DNA of 64,000 nt from Bacteroidia bacterium (GTDB lineage: Bacteria; Bacteroidota; Bacteroidia; Cytophagales; Flammeovirgaceae). Positions 10,447-19,227 of the stretch are shown here, piece by piece. The notes under the pieces were generated by a model. It made no database searches, was not told the DNA's origin, and saw nothing but the letters and a program-made list of their open reading frames with translations. The position numbers and the translations under genes were made by a program. The stretch lies in contig JAUIAB010000007.1 of assembly GCA_030425505.1 (NCBI GenBank), forward strand, positions 56,890 through 120,889, written 5' to 3'. How positions within the stretch are numbered: position 1 is the stretch's first letter; every line of letters begins with the position of its first letter.

Positions 10447-11196
10447 ATGACCTATTATGATAAATTATGCTTTCTTAAAAAAGAAAAGAAAAAGCAAATA
10501 GCTATACTTATTGACCCAGACAAGTTTATTGAAGATAATATTCGAGAACTTATCTCCTATTTCGATAAAACTAGTATTTTTTGCTTTTTTGTCGGGGGTA
10601 GTTTAGTCTCTAAAAATAATATTGATGCCATTGTTATCTTTCTAAAGAAATACTCTTCCATACCTGTAATTCTTTTTCCAGGAAGCTTTTCCCATATCAG
10701 TGCCCATGCAGATGGTATACTTTTCCTTTCCTTAATTTCTGGAAGAAACCCAGAACATTTGATAGGTCAGCATGTTCTAGCTGCCCCATTACTAAAAAGT
10801 ACTGCTTTAGAAATAATCCCTACGGGTTATATGATAATCGATTGCGGGAGTCCCACTACAGTTTCTTATATCAGTAATACAGAGCCTATACCTTATAACA
10901 AACCTGAAATTGCATCATGTACAGCTCTTGCAGGAGAATACCTCGGCTTAAAATTAATTTATTTAGATGGCGGAAGTGGTGCAGATAAACCTGTTTCAAA
11001 TGAAATGATTCGAGCTGTCTCACAGAAAATTTCGCTTCCAGTAGTAATTGGTGGAGGGATTAGATCAGGAGAAGATGCAGATAGAGTTTTTTCTAGTGGT
11101 GCAGACTTAATAGTTGTTGGAAATGCCCTAGAAAGCAACCCAGCTGTTTTACAAGACATAATTATTGCCTCTAAAACATATTCTAACATATCTTAA
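10447..11196 (+). CDS. Geranylgeranylglyceryl/heptaprenylglyceryl phosphate synthase (GGGPS/PcrB family)
   Basis: A 249-residue TIM-barrel prenyltransferase that joins sn-glycerol-1-phosphate to a polyprenyl diphosphate. Seen motifs: LIDPDKF at residues 21-27, FFVGGSLVSK near 49, FPGSFSHIS near 78, the PTGYMIID segment near 135, YLDGGSGAD near 175 and VVIGGGIRSGEDA near 197 with GNALE at the end of the phosphate site. The combination is diagnostic. Bacteroidota commonly carry a group II enzyme, giving an archaeal-type ether lipid step in bacteria. Start ATG at 10447; about 270 bp of non-coding sequence lies upstream. Confidence 0.92.
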   Translation: MTYYDKLCFLKKEKKKQIAILIDPDKFIEDNIRELISYFDKTSIFCFFVGGSLVSKNNIDAIVIFLKKYSSIPVILFPGSFSHISAHADGILFLSLISGRNPEHLIGQHVLAAPLLKSTALEIIPTGYMIIDCGSPTTVSYISNTEPIPYNKPEIASCTALAGEYLGLKLIYLDGGSGADKPVSNEMIRAVSQKISLPVVIGGGIRSGEDADRVFSSGADLIVVGNALESNPAVLQDIIIASKTYSNIS

Positions 11197-11274
11197 TTAC
11201 TTATATACCGTATAACCTAAGTTAGTTGTATCACTTAGTTTAATGTATAACTTTTTTTCCAGTACTAAAATTTT

Positions 11275-11856
11275 ATGATTCAGGTTAGAAATGTTCTCTT
11301 AAGCGATGATATAGTTGAAGAGCTATTTATTTGTGATATAAACAAGTGCAAAGGAGCATGTTGTGTAGAAGGAGATCTAGGTGCTCCTCTTGAAAAAGAA
11401 GAGCTTAAAGAGGTTGAAGATGCTTATGAGAAAGTGAAACCATATTTAAATGAAGAAGGAATAAAAGCAATAGAAAATGTAGGCAAATATATCTTAGATG
11501 AAGAAGGTGATTTCTCTACTCCTACAGTTCACGGAAAAGAATGTGCTTATGCTGTTTATGATAAATCTGGCATTTTACAATGTGCTTTCGAGCTTGCTCA
11601 TAAAAACAGAAAATCTGATTTCAGAAAACCTATCTCATGTCATTTATATCCTATAAGGATCAAAAAATATGATGACTTCGATGCTGCTAACTATGACCGT
11701 TGGGATATTTGCAGATCAGGCTGTAGGCTTGGTACAGCCAAAGGAGTCCCTGTGTATAAATTTTTAAAAGATGCTCTAATAAGGAAGTACGGTAAAGATT
11801 GGTATAAAGAATTAGAAGATGTAATCGAGAAAAACAAAAAGGCAGCTCTATCGTGA
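11275..11856 (+). CDS. DUF3109 family protein
   Basis: A 193-residue protein with the cysteine pattern of DUF3109, a family widespread in Bacteroidota and related to YkgJ-type zinc/iron-chelating domains: CDINKCKGACC near residue 22, then isolated Cys near 84 and 97, CHLYPIR near 122 and CRSGCRLG near 144. These cysteines probably bind a metal or Fe-S cluster. Function unknown. It lies 78 bp after the GGGPS gene on the same strand and ends at a hairpin that overlaps its stop codon. Confidence 0.85.
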   Translation: MIQVRNVLLSDDIVEELFICDINKCKGACCVEGDLGAPLEKEELKEVEDAYEKVKPYLNEEGIKAIENVGKYILDEEGDFSTPTVHGKECAYAVYDKSGILQCAFELAHKNRKSDFRKPISCHLYPIRIKKYDDFDAANYDRWDICRSGCRLGTAKGVPVYKFLKDALIRKYGKDWYKELEDVIEKNKKAALS

Positions 11857-11872
11857 AGTATTGCTGCCTTTC
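11839..11872 (+). terminator. Probable terminator at the end of the DUF3109 gene
   Basis: GGCAGC at 11841-11846 pairs with GCTGCC at 11863-11868, extended by AA/TT on the outside and followed by a short T run. The left arm lies inside the last codons of the gene. It may also serve the convergent gene at 11903. Confidence 0.5.
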
Positions 11873-11902
11873 AATTCATTTTATAAAGCTGAATCTAAAT
11901 AT

Positions 11903-14095
11903 TTACTTTTTTATAAATGAAGAGCTAATTACCTCAATGCCATTGCTGTCATATCCTTTAATGAAATAAAAACCTTCTTTTAAATTTTCTACATCAAGCT
12001 TATTTGACCTAACCTTCAAAGATTTTACCTTATATCCCGTGCTATTATAAACTTCTACTATATATACCTCTCTATTACCAGTACTTTCCAAGTGAATATT
12101 ATGGCTAGCGGGATTGGGGAAGACTTCAACAGAGGTAATTAAACTATTTTGTTGTCTAGCATTTTGATCTTCATCTGGTATATCAATAACTCTAATTGGA
12201 ATCCATCTGGACGTGCTTAAACCTCCCCTATCTGTAGATAAAATTTTAACAAAAAACAGTTTGTCTCTATCTACTTCAATATTAGCTCTTGTAATTAAAC
12301 TCCCATTAGATATTTTAAAAAAACCCATACCCTCTCTAGGAAAGGCATCAATGAGATTATAAGTATGCCAATCAAGAATATCTGGATCTTCGGTATTTAA
12401 CCTTCCAACTATTGAAATAGTAGGACTATTTTCTGAAATTACATTATTACTAATATTAATCTGTTCAGGAGCTTCGTTAACATTATTTATTCTAACTTCA
12501 ATAGCATGAGTGGGAGAAGAAGTATTTGCGCGATCTACAGCTCTTACTTTTATTGTGTACACTCTTTTTTCCTCAAAATCTAGTGGTTCTAGAGTCCAAA
12601 GCTCATCAAACTGAATACTAAAGTATTCGTTGTCATTAGGCTGCTCATCAACAAACTGATATTGAATTCTGTCCTCTAGATTAGATTCATCTGACTCGAA
12701 AAAACCACAAAACATTTCTAGTTCATTTTCTAGCAAGCCTTCTTCACCAAAAAACTCAATCGTTTCTGGTCTTTCATTCAATATATAAGTTTGAAAAAAG
12801 AGCTTTCCACCTGGAAAATCATGAGAAATTGCTTTCCAGACAACGGAAAACAGTTTGTTATTTTCTGAAAAGCTTATATCATAATCAATGATAGCTTGGT
12901 TTTCATTTGCGTCTAATTCAAAAAACTTATTCCCATAATTTCCCCTAATATCCACTGCTCTAATATTAATTTTCCTTCTCTCTGCTAAAAGAATTTCTAT
13001 TGGATTTTCTGGTCCTTGCCTTACTCCCTGGTTTAAGCGTCTAGTTATGCAGGCTAAAACTCCCTCTGATTGGCCTATATCAGTCTTTACAGTAGAGAAC
13101 CAGATGTTTTGGGGGTGTTCAATTTCTTTAACTTGAGTAAAATTAGTTTCCTCGTCAATTGATGTGGTTAAAATACTGTAGTCATTTGCAAGCGAAGCAA
13201 TAAAAGTTAACTCTTCGTTACCTGAAGATTCCGAGAATTTATAAAAATCTCCTTCAATACTTTGAGTTACCATAAACTCATGGTTGAAACTTCCATCATC
13301 AAACTCAATATTAAGATCTCCAAAAGCAATCTGAGATGGTAAGTTTCCATTTCCAGGCTCTACCCAACTAACTCTAAATCTTGTATTTGATAGTGTAGAT
13401 ACTTTGGTATCAAAAGCAGTGTTTTCTCTTAATAAAGTTGGATTTGATAATGGTGCTCCCTCAGAATCAAATACTCTATAAAAAGAGGTGGCGATTAATT
13501 CATTATCATGATTTATGTCTGGGTTTACCCAAGTAACCACAAACTCTCCATTATTTGTTAAAGCTACTCTAGGATCTAATCTAGCTTCAACCCCAACCCA
13601 TTCCTGTCCCTCCAATTGTACAGTACCAACTCTTCCTTCTTCTTCCATTAAGGGTTCTAAATCAAAGTTGTATTTTATGTAAAAAATTTTTTTATCATCG
13701 GGTACTAAAGCAGGTTCCGATCTATAGTATTCCCAAGCAACTACTAACTCTCCCTCATCGTTAATATCTGCATCAAACTTTCCTTGTCGGCTAGAGTTAG
13801 GGTTAAAACTGAAGTTTCTTTCTAATACATTTACTCTAAAATTGTCAACCAGAACTCTCCCCCTATAATTTATTTTTTTAAGAAAGATCCCTGGGCTGGT
13901 TTCCTCAAGAGAAGACCATAAAACATAAAATTCATTTCTATTTGGGAGTTTTAATACTTTCTGATGACCTGCACTCAGATTACTAATCTCTAAAGGATTC
14001 TCAAGAATGGAAAATACTCCATCTTGCGAATAAGAAACAAATGATTGAAACAATATTGCTAAAATAGCAATAAGCAATTTTTTATAGCTTGTCAT
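11903..14095 (-). CDS. Secreted T9SS cargo protein with cadherin-like repeats
   Basis: A 730-residue protein with signal peptide (KKLLIAILAILFQSFVSYSQ). The first 430 residues have repeated strand patterns with phrases such as GELVVAWEYY, GEFVVTWVNP and FRVSWVEP, typical of propeller- or sheet-repeat surface proteins. Residues of about 450-640 resemble two cadherin-type modules (VYTIKVRAVDRA, NNVNEAPEQI, LNTEDPD). The last 80 residues are a type A T9SS sorting domain: VFPNPASHNIHLE, VEVYNSTGYKVKSL, LKEGFYFIKG. It is therefore exported across the outer membrane and anchored or released. Binding target unknown. It stands alone; the 164 bp upstream hold no gene. Confidence 0.85.
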   Translation of the reverse strand: MTSYKKLLIAILAILFQSFVSYSQDGVFSILENPLEISNLSAGHQKVLKLPNRNEFYVLWSSLEETSPGIFLKKINYRGRVLVDNFRVNVLERNFSFNPNSSRQGKFDADINDEGELVVAWEYYRSEPALVPDDKKIFYIKYNFDLEPLMEEEGRVGTVQLEGQEWVGVEARLDPRVALTNNGEFVVTWVNPDINHDNELIATSFYRVFDSEGAPLSNPTLLRENTAFDTKVSTLSNTRFRVSWVEPGNGNLPSQIAFGDLNIEFDDGSFNHEFMVTQSIEGDFYKFSESSGNEELTFIASLANDYSILTTSIDEETNFTQVKEIEHPQNIWFSTVKTDIGQSEGVLACITRRLNQGVRQGPENPIEILLAERRKINIRAVDIRGNYGNKFFELDANENQAIIDYDISFSENNKLFSVVWKAISHDFPGGKLFFQTYILNERPETIEFFGEEGLLENELEMFCGFFESDESNLEDRIQYQFVDEQPNDNEYFSIQFDELWTLEPLDFEEKRVYTIKVRAVDRANTSSPTHAIEVRINNVNEAPEQINISNNVISENSPTISIVGRLNTEDPDILDWHTYNLIDAFPREGMGFFKISNGSLITRANIEVDRDKLFFVKILSTDRGGLSTSRWIPIRVIDIPDEDQNARQQNSLITSVEVFPNPASHNIHLESTGNREVYIVEVYNSTGYKVKSLKVRSNKLDVENLKEGFYFIKGYDSNGIEVISSSFIKK

Positions 14096-14259
14096 AGCTG
14101 CTGATTTTAAGGTTGAAAAAAATTTAAAAGTTATACAAGAAACCTTTAATACAAAAGGACACCTGTAATGTGACTATTACATCAATATTTTATTAAAATA
14201 GCATTAAATAACCTAAAAAGAAAATTAAATAAGTTTTATTAAGATTTTTGTTTCAAAAT

Positions 14260-15183
14260 CTATAAGGCTCTCTTATAAAGAGGGTGATAGGAAACCATTA
14301 CTTCTTTTAAGTAAGACATGTCTAAATGGGTATAAATTTCAGTGGTGGTAATGGACTCATGCCCTAGCATTTCTTGCACTGCCCTTAGGTCTGCCCCTCC
14401 TTCTACCAAGTGAGTCGCAAATGAGTGACGAAATGTATGAGGGCTAACCTTCTTGCTTATGCCAGCTTTTTGCGCTATTTCTTTGATAAACATAAAGACC
14501 ATTACTCTGGATAAGTTTTTACCTCTCTTGTTTAGAAAAACAAAATTTTCATAGCCTTTTTGCCTTGTTACTTTAGATCTGATTTGATCAATATAAATTT
14601 GAGTCAGTCGAATAGCATCCTTGCCAATAGGTACAAATCTTTCTTTTTTCCCTTTTCCTTTCACTTTTATAAAACCTATATCAAAATGAAGGTTGCTTAA
14701 AGTTAGGTTTATAAGCTCAGATACTCGTATTCCACTACTGTACAAAACCTCTATCATTGCTTTGTTTCTTGCTCCATCTGGTCTTGATACGTCTATACTT
14801 TCAAGCATTGTAGAAATTTCTTCATAGCTTAAAACTTCTGGTAGTTTTCTTGGGATTTTTGGAGTAGAGATTAAACTTGTAGGATTATCTGTTATTAGCC
14901 CAGTTTCTATGAGAAATTGAAAAAATGATTTAATCCCTGACAAAATTCGTGACTGTGTATTTGGGGAAATTCCTAACTGATAAATATTTTGTAAAAAGTC
15001 AGAAATTTCTTCTTGAGAAATAAAGTTTAATTTAAGAGTTGCATGTCTTTCTTTTAAAAAGACAAATAGCTTTTCTACATCTCTCAAGTACCCTTCAACA
15101 GTGTGAGGAGACAAGCTTCTCTCCAGTTGCAGATGAGCTTTAAATTGCTTAGTTACCTCATCGAAGTTGCTTATAAAGTCCAC
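14260..15183 (-). CDS. xerD: Site-specific tyrosine recombinase XerD
   Basis: A 307-residue tyrosine recombinase, normal XerC/D length. The N-terminal SAM-like domain (residues 10-95) includes LERSLSPHTVEGYLRDV. The catalytic residues are visible: Arg in SSGIRVSELINL, Lys in KVKGKGKKERFVP, HTFRHSFATHL (His, Arg), GHESITTTEIYTH with the last His and the nucleophile Tyr of IYTHLD. The sequence fits the chromosomal dimer-resolving XerD rather than a phage or conjugative-element integrase, since no mobile genes adjoin it. It is 10 bp downstream of nhaC and may share its transcript. Confidence 0.92.
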   Translation of the reverse strand: MDFISNFDEVTKQFKAHLQLERSLSPHTVEGYLRDVEKLFVFLKERHATLKLNFISQEEISDFLQNIYQLGISPNTQSRILSGIKSFFQFLIETGLITDNPTSLISTPKIPRKLPEVLSYEEISTMLESIDVSRPDGARNKAMIEVLYSSGIRVSELINLTLSNLHFDIGFIKVKGKGKKERFVPIGKDAIRLTQIYIDQIRSKVTRQKGYENFVFLNKRGKNLSRVMVFMFIKEIAQKAGISKKVSPHTFRHSFATHLVEGGADLRAVQEMLGHESITTTEIYTHLDMSYLKEVMVSYHPLYKRAL

Positions 15184-15193
15184 ACTGCTAATC

Positions 15194-16648
15194 TCATTTA
15201 TTAGAATCTATTTTTCTTATTTTGATATTGAAAATTGCAAATAAAATAGTGACTAGTGGGCTCAATAAACAAAAGAAACAAAACGGCCAATACACAGCTG
15301 TTGCAACTCCTAGAACACTTGATTGAGCTGCCCCACAAGTATTCCAGGGAATTAATACGGAGGTTACCGTTCCTGAATCTTCTAAGGTTCTGCTGAGGTT
15401 TTCTGGCATTAAGTTTTTTTCTTTGAATGTTTTAGCATACATCCTGCCAGGTACAACGATAGCTAGATACTGATCTGAGGCTGTAAAATTGAAAAAAAGA
15501 CACGTGCCTACTGTAGAGGCAACTAGAGAACCTGTAGATTTGACGAATTTTATAATATAGCTTGTAATGCACTGTAGCATTCCAGTGATCTCCATCATTC
15601 CTCCAAAAACCATTGCTGATATAATTAACCAAACTGTACCCAGCATTCCATACATTCCTTTTGAAGAAAGTAGACCATTAATTAAATCACTATTTGTTTC
15701 AAAGGAAATGCTCCCATACATAGCCTTTAAAACAGCTATATAACATGCTTTAAAATAACTACTATTTTCCCCACTAATTGCTAGAATGTTTTCATATTGA
15801 AAAATAACTGCGAATACTCCTCCTAATAATACCCCTGCCAGGATAGCTGGTAATGCTGGAACTTTTTTCACAATCATAAAAATGACTACTGCAGGCACTA
15901 AGAATAGCCAAGGAGTAACCCAAAACTTTGAATCAATGGATTTTAAGATAAAATCCACATCTGCTACTCCTTCACTGCTTATTCCCCAAAAACCTAGTAT
16001 TAGAAATATTATTAGGGTTATAACAAATGACGGTATGGTTGTATATGTCATGTATCTGATATGAGTAAAGAGATCTGTTCCAGCTACTGCTGCAGCTAGA
16101 TTAGTTGTATCAGATAGTGGTGACATTTTATCTCCAAAATAGGCACCAGATATTATCGCCCCAGCAATTAAACCTTCGCTTAATCCTAAAGCAGTGCCTA
16201 TTCCTAATAAAGCTACTCCAACAGTCGCAATAGTAGACCATGAGCTACCAGTAGCAATGGAAACTAGCGCACAAATTAGGCATGCTGCTACAAGAAATAT
16301 TTTAGCATTGAGGATTTGTAAACCATAATAGATCATTGATGGCACTATACCACTTAGCATCCATGTTCCTGAAAGAGAGCCTATTAAAAGAAGTATTAGT
16401 ATGGATGGCATAGCAGACTGAATACTATTTACAACCCCATCTAAAAGAACTTCCCATCTAAAACCAATCCTAATACCCACTAAGCCTGCAACTGCACCAG
16501 AAAGAAGTAAAATAATTTGGTTTGACCCAGAAAGTCCATCATCGCCAAATACATAAAAAACATTGTAGAATAGTAAAGCCACCAGAAAAACAACTGGCAG
16601 AAGTGCTTCTAAAAGTTTAGGGTTTCTTACAGTACTTTCCTGGCTCAT
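15194..16648 (-). CDS. nhaC: Na+/H+ antiporter NhaC family
   Basis: A 484-residue inner-membrane protein with about 11-12 hydrophobic segments. Family features seen are the SIATGSSWSTIATVG segment near residue 130, SGAYFGDKMSPLSDTTNLAAAV near 168 (kept here as the central signature), and a C-terminal SGTVTSVLIPWNTCGAAQ segment near 430. NhaC exchanges cytoplasmic Na+ for H+, consistent with a salt-exposed organism. The ATG at 16648 gives the usual N-terminus. It probably forms a short operon with xerD. Confidence 0.9.
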   Translation of the reverse strand: MSQESTVRNPKLLEALLPVVFLVALLFYNVFYVFGDDGLSGSNQIILLLSGAVAGLVGIRIGFRWEVLLDGVVNSIQSAMPSILILLLIGSLSGTWMLSGIVPSMIYYGLQILNAKIFLVAACLICALVSIATGSSWSTIATVGVALLGIGTALGLSEGLIAGAIISGAYFGDKMSPLSDTTNLAAAVAGTDLFTHIRYMTYTTIPSFVITLIIFLILGFWGISSEGVADVDFILKSIDSKFWVTPWLFLVPAVVIFMIVKKVPALPAILAGVLLGGVFAVIFQYENILAISGENSSYFKACYIAVLKAMYGSISFETNSDLINGLLSSKGMYGMLGTVWLIISAMVFGGMMEITGMLQCITSYIIKFVKSTGSLVASTVGTCLFFNFTASDQYLAIVVPGRMYAKTFKEKNLMPENLSRTLEDSGTVTSVLIPWNTCGAAQSSVLGVATAVYWPFCFFCLLSPLVTILFAIFNIKIRKIDSNK

Positions 16649-16775
16649 AGAGTTTTTAAATGGTTTTTTGACCTGTAAATCTAATTTTTATTTATTGAAG
16701 TTGTATAAATGTTTGCCTATGGTTACAAAAGATACCCTATTCTGATGCTTATAATAGGTTTTATTAGCTACTTCC

Positions 16776-17463
16776 TTACTTTTCTTTTGTGAATAAGAAG
16801 AATTTCTTAGCTCCATCTTTTGAAAATGTAATATTAATCTCTGGTAGATTATTAAAGCTGTTGTAACCCTTTTTTACTTCTATAATATCTTTTGAGGTTA
16901 ACAAAGAGTTTTCTTCTAGTTTTATGTTCGTATCTGTTACAGGATAATTATAATCAACAGTCGCATAAAATCCATTTTCCCTATCAAAAATAATTGGTTC
17001 AAGTTTTTTTGTAGGTTTTTCAATAGCTTTATTAATATTTAATGTTTTTGCTTATTTCTTCAATTTCTTTATCTATATCTTGAAATTTAGAATAAATAGA
17101 GCTAAGAGTTTCTCTTGAACTAAAAAACTTCTCAAAAGCACTTGTTCGTATAAAATCATAAAGAGTGTTAATTTCTTCACTACTAAATGTGTCATCAAAA
17201 ACAGAACTAATTCTTTCAGCAACCTTTATATCTGATAATGATTTTTCTAGTTCGAGAATTTTAATACTATCATTTCCAGTTGCTTGGTACATTAAAGATT
17301 CTAACTGAGGTTTATAAAATGCTTTTTGGTTCTCTATAAGATTCAGTTTGTTTATGATAGTTATAACTTTTTGATGGTTAGTTTGTCCAAAGCTTGTTAG
17401 CGACAATAATGTAAGTATTAACAACCAAGCCGCTATTATGCATTGTGTTTTTCTGTTATTCAT
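16776..17463 (-). pseudogene. Secreted DUF2059-like protein with SecDF-P1-head-like C-terminus, frameshifted
   Basis: The first reading frame (17463 to 17032, 143 codons) has a signal peptide (IIAAWLLILTLLSLTSFGQ) and a helical domain with FSSEEINTLYDFIRTSAFEKFFS, resembling DUF2059. It stops at TAA, but the +1 frame is open from just before that point to a TAA at 16776 and contains no ATG. That downstream part includes FYATVDYNYPVTDTNIKLEE and ends near EINITFSKDGAKKFFLFTKE, which resembles the first head domain of SecDF found as free-standing domains in Bacteroidota. Both frames overlap only around an A5 run near 17045-17050. The simplest reading is a one-base insertion in an otherwise intact gene of about 228 codons, either true decay or a sequencing error. 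Confidence 0.7.
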
Positions 17464-17520
17464 TTTTGTGGTGTTTTATCAAAAAAGGAATTATACATAA
17501 TGCTTTATGTTACATACATA

Positions 17521-17615
17521 CGCCCTTGGATAAGAGTCTAAGTTTAAGACCGACGGGGATTTGTAGGGTCAGCACTGGCTTTGACAGCCGGGACGAGCCT
17601 TGCGTGAGGGTGCCC
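17521..17615 (+). repeat. GC-rich dispersed repeat, copy A (family of at least three)
   Basis: About 95 bp, clearly more GC-rich than its surroundings, sharing AAGACCGA, GGCTTTGACAGCCGGGAC-like and AGGGTGC blocks with copies at 49041-49134 (reverse) and 57099-57188. It fills most of the gap before mutY. Its ends are loosely complementary (GCCCT near the start, AGGGTGC at the end). Confidence 0.7.
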
Positions 17616-17643
17616 TATTTTCTTATTATTTTTGTTTTTAGAA

Positions 17644-18741
17644 ATGAAAAAGAAATATGATCTCAAGATTTCTTATCCTCTCAATTTTGCTGAAAGGCTT
17701 GTAAGCTGGTTTGAAACTAATAAAAGAGCGCTTCCTTGGCGAGAGACGAAAGATCCATATAAAATTTGGCTTTCTGAGATCATTTTGCAGCAAACAAAGG
17801 TCAGTCAGGGTTTGCCTTATTATCTGAGTTTTGTAGAGAAATACCCAACAGTTTCCAGTCTGGCAGCAGCAAGCGAAGAGGAGGTTTTGAGAATGTGGCA
17901 GGGATTGGGATACTACAGCAGAGCGAGGAATATGCACTTTGCAGCTAAATATATACGAGATGAATGTGAAGGGAAGTTTCCAACTACCTATGAAGAAATT
18001 ATTAAACTAAAAGGAGTGGGGTCGTATACTGCTGCTGCGATTTCTTCTATTGCTTTTAATGAAAAAAAACCAGTGGTTGATGGTAATGTATTACGAGTTT
18101 TCTCCAGGATTTTTGGTGTTGAAGAGAATGTAGCAACCAATACAGGCAAAAATATAATCTATGAAATAACCAACGCGCTTATTTCTGAAGAAAAACCTGG
18201 TGCGTATAATGAGGCTGTCATGGAAATGGGTGCGACATGTTGCACGCCAAAGCAGCCTAATTGTTTTAATTGCATTTTCTCAGAAGAGTGTTTTACCAGG
18301 AAAAATGGTTGGCAAGAAAGGCTTCCCGTAAACAAGAAGGAAGTTAAAAAGAAGACGTTGTATCTGAATTATCTTGTTTTTAATGAATCTGATTCGGTGT
18401 ATGTCAAAAAAACATCTTTAGGAAATATTTGGAAAGGGCTATTTGATTTTTTTGTATTAGAAAGAGATTTTATCTACTCCAAGAAAGAGGAAGTTGTGTC
18501 TGAGTTAGAACATTTGGGCATTGAGATTTTAGAAAATCAGATCAGTGGTGGAGAGAAGGTTTATAGGCATTTGCTATCTCATAGAGAGATTAATGCAAAG
18601 TTTTTTGTTGTAGATTTAGATAGAAGCAAAATTTTTAAGAAGTTTGCAAAAGAAAATAGTTTAAGTCTTATCACAATATCAAAGCTACAGGACATACCAA
18701 AACCCATCTTGATTCACAATTACATTGACGAATATTTTTGA
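17644..18741 (+). CDS. mutY: A/G-specific adenine glycosylase MutY
   Basis: A 365-residue DNA repair glycosylase that removes adenine mispaired with 8-oxoguanine. Seen: RALPWRETKDPYKIWLSEI with the catalytic glutamate near residue 40, the helix-hairpin-helix LKGVGSYTAAAIS followed by VVDGNVLRVFSR with the catalytic aspartate, and the iron-sulfur loop C-x6-C-x2-C-x5-C (CTPKQPNCFNCIFSEEC). The C-terminal 120 residues form the NUDIX-like 8-oxoG-recognition domain (NIWKGLFDFF, HLLSHREI). I prefer the ATG at 17644 to an in-frame TTG at 17632. It heads the mutY-ssb-gldE cluster, a common Bacteroidota arrangement. Confidence 0.93.
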   Translation: MKKKYDLKISYPLNFAERLVSWFETNKRALPWRETKDPYKIWLSEIILQQTKVSQGLPYYLSFVEKYPTVSSLAAASEEEVLRMWQGLGYYSRARNMHFAAKYIRDECEGKFPTTYEEIIKLKGVGSYTAAAISSIAFNEKKPVVDGNVLRVFSRIFGVEENVATNTGKNIIYEITNALISEEKPGAYNEAVMEMGATCCTPKQPNCFNCIFSEECFTRKNGWQERLPVNKKEVKKKTLYLNYLVFNESDSVYVKKTSLGNIWKGLFDFFVLERDFIYSKKEEVVSELEHLGIEILENQISGGEKVYRHLLSHREINAKFFVVDLDRSKIFKKFAKENSLSLITISKLQDIPKPILIHNYIDEYF

Positions 18742-18765
18742 TAATTTTAAACAATCTATAAAAGA

Positions 18766-19206
18766 ATGGCAGGAATAAATAAAGTAATATTGGTTGGAAA
18801 CTTAGGCAAAGATCCAGAAGTGAGAACTTTAGAAAGTGGTGTTTCAGTAGCTACTTTTTCTTTGGCTACTTCAGAAAACTATAAGGATAAGAATAGCGGT
18901 GAACGAAAAACGTTGACTGACTGGCACAATATAGTAGTATGGAGGGGGCTTGCAGAGGTTGCAGAAAAATACCTTAGAAAAGGGTCTCAGATATACTTAG
19001 AAGGAAAGCTAAAGACTAGATCCTGGCAAGATAAAGATGAAAATACAAGGTATACTACTGAAGTAGTAGCAGATAATTTCATTATGCTGGGTAAAAGAGA
19101 CGGTAGCTTTTCTGAAGATCCTGGTCCATCATTTAATGATGCTAATAAAGGAACTGCTGCTCCTATTGAGCAACAATCTAGCGAAATTGATGATCTTCCT
19201 TTCTAG
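18766..19206 (+). CDS. ssb: Single-stranded DNA-binding protein
   Basis: A 146-residue protein with an N-terminal OB-fold ([53 protein letters not shown]) and a flexible C-tail ending in the conserved acidic DDLPF tip that recruits repair and replication proteins. It binds single-stranded DNA as a tetramer. It starts 24 bp after mutY and is followed after 21 bp by gldE, so all three are probably one transcript. Confidence 0.96.
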   Translation: MAGINKVILVGNLGKDPEVRTLESGVSVATFSLATSENYKDKNSGERKTLTDWHNIVVWRGLAEVAEKYLRKGSQIYLEGKLKTRSWQDKDENTRYTTEVVADNFIMLGKRDGSFSEDPGPSFNDANKGTAAPIEQQSSEIDDLPF

Positions 19207-19227
19207 TTTTAACCAAAAAACACCAAT

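Noticed and set aside
17445..17660. 71-codon forward ORF before mutY
   Set aside because: Consists mostly of GC-rich repeat A; the same repeat elsewhere is not open in the same frame.
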